Of a DNA stretch of 64,000 nucleotides, positions 60,014-64,000 are shown in pieces. The translations under genes were made by a program, and so were the position numbers. Under the pieces are notes generated by a model that was not told where the DNA came from, searched no databases, and worked only from the letters and a program-made list of their open reading frames with translations. Source of the DNA: a virus; IMG/VR virus record IMGVR_UViG_3300008116_000011, positions 110,438-174,437 of that record. One strand, given 5' to 3'. Each line of letters starts with the position of its first letter. Position 1 is the stretch's first letter.

Positions 60014-61045
60014 TTAGTCTAGATCTTCTAATCCAGTGTCATCTTTTTTAAGATCTGTTTCAATATCGCGCATTGTGTCCGCGGCCCATTTCTTTTGAGA
60101 CGATGTTAACTCATCATTAACCGCATTTTCAATAAATGATAAAAACTCATCCTCTTCTAATTTGTATACTTCAGTAAAAAATAATTCACGAACACGAGCA
60201 TCGTCTATATTGCTTTCATTATATAATTTAGAAAGGGCATCATATATAAATTTACCAAAACGTAAATCATTAGGTTCATTTGATAATGCATCTACAGCGC
60301 CAATAATAGCTTTATTTTTTTCTGCATCCATTCCAAATCCTTGTGTTCCAACAATTTCATACAATCCTTTTACAATTTCATGTACTAACATTGGAAAGCA
60401 AATTGCTTTAGCTTTAATTACAAATTGATCGTTTTCCTCATCATATACCATATCACTTTCACCACCTTGCATTTTTTGATCTTGTGCAAGTCTTGATAAC
60501 AGCAAAGCAATTGCATTTTCATCATCATAAATACCAAATGCTAGTTTTAATACATCTGAATATTTGTTTACTAATTCGGGGTTAAGTTGATCAAGGTATT
60601 CTCTAAATAGCATAAAACCAAAAGAACCTCTAATAGAGGCACCTTGAGTAATACCGTTAATAATGCGACGTTTTGCCTTTAATTTTTCAGGATCGTCTTG
60701 GCCAAAATCAGGAGAACTTACTTCTTCTTCACTATTAGCATTAACGGGTGTTTTAATTTTTAAAGAGCTCATAGGAACTATTTCAGCATCAATTTTGATG
60801 TTTGCATAGTCAATGATTGGATAAGCATCAGTTACCATTTGGGCAGCTACCATTTCTAGTTCATCACGATATCCATCTTCAGCTTGGATAATTTCATCTA
60901 ACAAACCTTGAGTTTTTATCATGGTTTGTTTTAAAGTTTTATTACCAAGCATTTGGCGTAATTCTTCACCTGATTTGCCTTTCAAGACAGCCATTGTTTT
61001 AGGTGAAAATATATCTTTGTAGTCTACTTCTAATAATTTTTTCAT
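60014..61045 (-). CDS. Uncharacterised acidic protein
   Basis: I do not recognise this 343-residue protein. It begins MKKLLEVDYKDIFSPKTMAVL. The middle holds ASIRGSFGFMLFREYLDQLNP and a hydrophobic helix (ICFPMLVHEIVKGLYEIVG, about 215-233), then acidic sequence up to the C-terminus DTGLEDLD. It follows the 90-residue basic gene by 2 nt and precedes the EF-hand-like gene. It may be a virion component but there is no direct evidence. Confidence 0.58.
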   Translation of the reverse strand: MKKLLEVDYKDIFSPKTMAVLKGKSGEELRQMLGNKTLKQTMIKTQGLLDEIIQAEDGYRDELEMVAAQMVTDAYPIIDYANIKIDAEIVPMSSLKIKTPVNANSEEEVSSPDFGQDDPEKLKAKRRIINGITQGASIRGSFGFMLFREYLDQLNPELVNKYSDVLKLAFGIYDDENAIALLLSRLAQDQKMQGGESDMVYDEENDQFVIKAKAICFPMLVHEIVKGLYEIVGTQGFGMDAEKNKAIIGAVDALSNEPNDLRFGKFIYDALSKLYNESNIDDARVRELFFTEVYKLEEDEFLSFIENAVNDELTSSQKKWAADTMRDIETDLKKDDTGLEDLD

Positions 61046-61047
61046 TA

Positions 61048-61320
61048 TTATTTAGATTTTTTACTTCTAAAACGTTTTACAATATCATCTACTATTTTTT
61101 TCTCATTTTCATTCATTTTACCCTTAGCTTTTGGGTTAGGATTAGCACCTGGTTTAGGTTCAAATGGACGACGAGGTTTTGGTTTACCTGGTGATTTTAC
61201 TGGTGGTTCTTTTACTCCAGGTTTTGTAGCTGGTTTGCTTGGAGCTGTAGCAGGTTGGTTTTCTTTTATAGCTTTTTTAAGTTCTTCCTTAATAAGAGCT
61301 CTTAGTTCGTTTAACTTCAT
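61048..61320 (-). CDS. Small Lys/Pro-rich protein
   Basis: This 90-residue protein starts MKLNELRALIKEELKKAIKENQ, a basic leader-like helix. An extended Pro/Lys region (TKPGVKEPPVKSPGKPKPRRP) and a basic C-terminal helix KKIVDDIVKRFRSKKSK follow. The composition resembles DNA-condensing internal proteins. It overlaps the 3' end of the 891-residue gene by 32 nt. A role in packaging DNA in the head is inferred from composition only. Confidence 0.58.
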   Translation of the reverse strand: MKLNELRALIKEELKKAIKENQPATAPSKPATKPGVKEPPVKSPGKPKPRRPFEPKPGANPNPKAKGKMNENEKKIVDDIVKRFRSKKSK

Positions 61321-63964
61321 TTTGTTTCTTTTTTTCTGTTATATATTCATTAAATAGTTGTTTAAATTCATCTAAATGTTGAGGATTACGTCCAAAATAT
61401 TCTCTTACAATATAATGACGAATTTCTGCCAAATTACGTTGTTGTAATACTTGAAGTAATGCCCTTGGTGAACTTAATTGATAAGCAGTACTATCAGTAA
61501 CAAGATAATGAATATTACCAGGTTGTGCTACTATAGATGCTACTTGTGTATTGTTTGCTAGTCTTATAATGTATATATCACTAGGTCCAAATTCATAAAC
61601 GGTTGTTACTCGTCCTGCATTTCCTAACATGTTATTACGAGCAGAAGCACCTCTATTACCTACTACAGGTACTTGTCTTCCATTTACTCTAAATTTTCTA
61701 GCCGCATTACGAGATATGGCATTAAATCCTTGAGTTAAATTATATTGATTTGCTACATTAGATAAAGATAAATCGCCTTCAGCTGCTGGTTGTGCCTGTT
61801 GTTGTGGGCGAGGGGTATTTGGTACTCCTGCTGGTCTACCTCTTCTGCGTATATTAGCGTTGTCAGCAGCCGGAGCATTTGCATCAGGAGCAGCGGCTGG
61901 TTGGCCACCTAATAATTGTCTTGCTACTGCTGAAGGTATATTTGCTTTAATTAATTTGCCAGTATCAGATACTTTACGGCTATTTCTTGGATCAGCTCTA
62001 TTAATAAGTAAAGCAGTTTCACCATTCATAACTGGTTTAAAATTACCATCATTATTAACAGGAGGGTTATTAGCTATAAATGCTTTTTTAGAATCACCAC
62101 CCATTCCAGTATAATTTAACATCCTTAATAAAACATCATCAGAATATGATTGATTTGTTGCTCTTAAATAATTAAAATAAGAGATCCATTCTTCAGGTCC
62201 TAATTGATCATTCAAATCTGCTCTTCTCCAATCATTTTCATCATATCCATAATCTAAAAGTGTTGAATATACTTCAGGATTGATAGTAGAAGGCATTGCA
62301 AAAAATGGAAATCTACCATTTGATGATAATATTACTGATGGTGTGTTTCTTACTGTTATTAGTCTTTGGTTATAAGGAATAGCATTAACAATACTGGTTA
62401 GGCCTTCTTTATCTACTGTAGGTGGTATGTTTTGTCCAAATAAATTAATAATATTTTGTTGAAAAGCCTCGTTATCTCTAGAGTCATTAAACATTTGTTG
62501 AACTTCTTCACTATTAAATGGTATTTTTCTTATATTACCATTTTCTAATATTTCGTATGAAGCAAATGTATTCGAATCTAATATTATTTCTTTACCATTT
62601 ATATTTTTAACTATAATAGCTGAGTTAGGATCATTTTTAGCTTTATTTAATACTCTTGTAACTACTTCTTTATCAATTACATCATCCTCAGATAATTTAA
62701 CTAAAACAGGTAAAGGAATTTTATCTAATTCTGGGTAATCCAGTAGATATTTTGATGTGCGTTTATTTAATTTAATGTTAGGATATATATCTTCTTCTCG
62801 GTATAAATCAATTTTAGGTTTATCCCCCAATGTTAATTTAACAATTGTAGATTTATCTTTAGTAAGATATATACGTTCATTATTGTCTAAGTCCCATTTA
62901 TTTATTTTAGTTAATATTTTTTTAACACCAAAAGGAAATTCTAAATCTCTTAAATATGATAAATCTACTTCATTTCTCATATTAGTCGTAATAGACGTCC
63001 TGTCTCCATCAGAAAATTTATCTAAATTTGCTAATAAAATTTCATCTTGTATTACTCCTGGTGTTTTTGCTACTAAAGTAGCTATTTCAGGGTATCGAGA
63101 AATATATTTTTCTAAAAAAGTATTATTAGTTATATCTGAAAATATATTTTGTCTGATATTCTCCCATGCTCGGGCATTAATATATAATCGTTTAGTTGCA
63201 AAAGGCTCTTTTGCCCATTCTTGAAAACTTAAAGGTTTAGATTTAAAAACTTTTGCTCCTTTTTCTGCCCCTGATAGTGGGATATATTTTAGAGTATTTT
63301 TAAGATTTGGAATATCTCTTAACCAGGGAACTTGTTGAAGTAATCCATCCCAATTAAAAGGACCTTCTACTTGAGGGCTGTTTGCTCTATTAGTAAATTT
63401 ATAATTACCATCTTGCAATACCTGGATAGCTACAAAACTTAATATGTCACTATCAGATAAATTATTATTTTTAGCTAAATAAAATGTTGGATAACCATAT
63501 GAACTTCCATATCTGTATCTTCCCCACCAATCACCTCCAGGTTGGGTAATACACCATTTAAGTCCTCCGGGCATTTGTTGAGAAGCTCCATACACAATAC
63601 AATTACCTTGTTTAGCTCCATTCCAAATAGTAATACCATTATCTTGATATACTACATCAGGTGTTCTATCTTCATCTTCTTCTTCTCTTTCATCTTCAAA
63701 TCGAGAAGTACGTACAAGTTTTATTAATTCACCAACAGTATATTTGTCTAGATCTTTTTCTTTAATCTTAGGTGAATTTTTAATAGTATCAAAACGCTTA
63801 ATAAATTGTCTTAATTCATCTTCAGTAACTCTAACGTTAAAATCTTCAGCTTCTTCGCTAAATTTTTTAATAAATCGGTTTATAGTACCTTCACTGTATT
63901 CTTCATTCAGTTCATTTACCCAATTATGTACAACGTGTAATATAAATCTATTTATAGGAGTCAT
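61289..63964 (-). CDS. Large uncharacterised protein with AT-hook motif
   Basis: This 891-residue protein has an N-terminal helical part, then WNGAKQGNCIVYGASQQMPGG, LKWCITQPGGDWW and YRYGSSYGYPTFYLAKNN (about 115-180). The C/W-rich block is similar in style to a domain I have seen in large internal proteins of marine phages. The long middle is acidic and helical. Near residue 705, RRRGRPAGVP is an AT-hook, flanked by Ala/Pro-rich linkers. A C-terminal globular part follows. It probably binds DNA, perhaps inside the head. A late-type box lies 17 nt upstream (63982-63990). Confidence 0.62.
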   Translation of the reverse strand: MTPINRFILHVVHNWVNELNEEYSEGTINRFIKKFSEEAEDFNVRVTEDELRQFIKRFDTIKNSPKIKEKDLDKYTVGELIKLVRTSRFEDEREEEDEDRTPDVVYQDNGITIWNGAKQGNCIVYGASQQMPGGLKWCITQPGGDWWGRYRYGSSYGYPTFYLAKNNNLSDSDILSFVAIQVLQDGNYKFTNRANSPQVEGPFNWDGLLQQVPWLRDIPNLKNTLKYIPLSGAEKGAKVFKSKPLSFQEWAKEPFATKRLYINARAWENIRQNIFSDITNNTFLEKYISRYPEIATLVAKTPGVIQDEILLANLDKFSDGDRTSITTNMRNEVDLSYLRDLEFPFGVKKILTKINKWDLDNNERIYLTKDKSTIVKLTLGDKPKIDLYREEDIYPNIKLNKRTSKYLLDYPELDKIPLPVLVKLSEDDVIDKEVVTRVLNKAKNDPNSAIIVKNINGKEIILDSNTFASYEILENGNIRKIPFNSEEVQQMFNDSRDNEAFQQNIINLFGQNIPPTVDKEGLTSIVNAIPYNQRLITVRNTPSVILSSNGRFPFFAMPSTINPEVYSTLLDYGYDENDWRRADLNDQLGPEEWISYFNYLRATNQSYSDDVLLRMLNYTGMGGDSKKAFIANNPPVNNDGNFKPVMNGETALLINRADPRNSRKVSDTGKLIKANIPSAVARQLLGGQPAAAPDANAPAADNANIRRRGRPAGVPNTPRPQQQAQPAAEGDLSLSNVANQYNLTQGFNAISRNAARKFRVNGRQVPVVGNRGASARNNMLGNAGRVTTVYEFGPSDIYIIRLANNTQVASIVAQPGNIHYLVTDSTAYQLSSPRALLQVLQQRNLAEIRHYIVREYFGRNPQHLDEFKQLFNEYITEKKKQNEVKRTKSSY

Positions 63965-63981
63965 TTCTAATATAATCTATA

Positions 63982-63990
63982 TATAAATAT
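63982..63990 (-). promoter_or_regulatory. Late-type promoter element ATATTTATA for the AT-hook protein
   Basis: ATATTTATA lies 17 nt ahead of the ATG at 63964, close to the window edge, so anything further upstream is not visible. Confidence 0.5.
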
Positions 63991-64000
63991 TTTAATATTT

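Noticed and set aside
13164-63990. Literal T4 late promoters TATAAATA directing plus-strand transcription
   Set aside because: All real genes are on the minus strand and the boxes lie just upstream of minus-strand starts; plus-strand transcription would be antisense to every gene.

Overview
This AT-rich window is part of a T4-like contractile-tailed phage (myovirus) genome. Every gene I can support lies on the minus strand, so transcription runs from position 64000 towards position 1. The virion proteins are recognisably T4-type: terminase gp17, portal gp20, prohead protease gp21, scaffold gp22, major capsid gp23, neck proteins, sheath gp18, tube gp19 and baseplate. They are combined with a compact family A (PolA-type) DNA polymerase instead of T4's family B gp43. 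A Bacteroidota host is inferred from two things. Most start codons have no visible Shine-Dalgarno sequence, and eight promoters match the Bacteroidota housekeeping form TTTG-N19/20-TAnnTTTA. From memory, the Rhodothermus T4-like phage RM378 also has a family A polymerase with a separately encoded 3'-5' exonuclease, which agrees with that host group.

Layout from high to low coordinates. 64.0-57.8 kb: an 891-residue AT-hook protein, several small proteins with charged N-terminal helices, and a DnaQ-like exonuclease. 57.8-49.5 kb: a set of proteins with short N-terminal leaders ending xxE-A(R/K)xVP, including one with four such junctions, plus an FAD oxidoreductase, a NadR-like P-loop kinase and a double-membrane-segment coiled-coil protein. 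49.5-37.0 kb: the head module (terminase, portal, four core-region genes, protease, small leader proteins, a ferritin-like helical protein, a 42-residue basic protein, scaffold, capsid), ending at a strong terminator. 37.0-28.0 kb: a kinase-like fragment, PhoH and tail-fibre genes. 28.0-25.1 kb: neck and tail-terminator genes. 24.8-19.6 kb: one 1730-residue Thr-Pro-repeat fibre with a Gly-rich tip. 19.6-6.2 kb: sheath, tube, a tail-assembly chaperone with a probable +1 frameshift extension, tape measure and baseplate including a lysozyme-bearing hub. 6.2-0 kb: replication and recombination (PolA, gp32-like SSB, UvsX, flap nuclease/RNase H, DnaB-type helicase, cut by the window edge).

Two promoter classes are visible. 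The first is host-like (TTTTGG-type -33 plus TATATTTA) and precedes replication and small accessory genes. The second is an ATATTTATA element without the -33 box, 13-38 nt ahead of structural genes, and I infer that it is the late promoter. It is the reverse complement of the T4 late box. Six hairpins, most with an adjacent U-rich tract, resemble intrinsic terminators.

The most interesting candidates are (i) a dispersed set of proteins with leaders matching the T4 gp21 cleavage consensus, including a likely multi-site polyprotein that may be packaged in the head; (ii) the split PolA/exonuclease arrangement; (iii) a start-codon-less +1 frame extending the tail chaperone; and (iv) the giant Thr-Pro fibre. 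No tRNA genes, CRISPR arrays, transposons or integrase were recognised.
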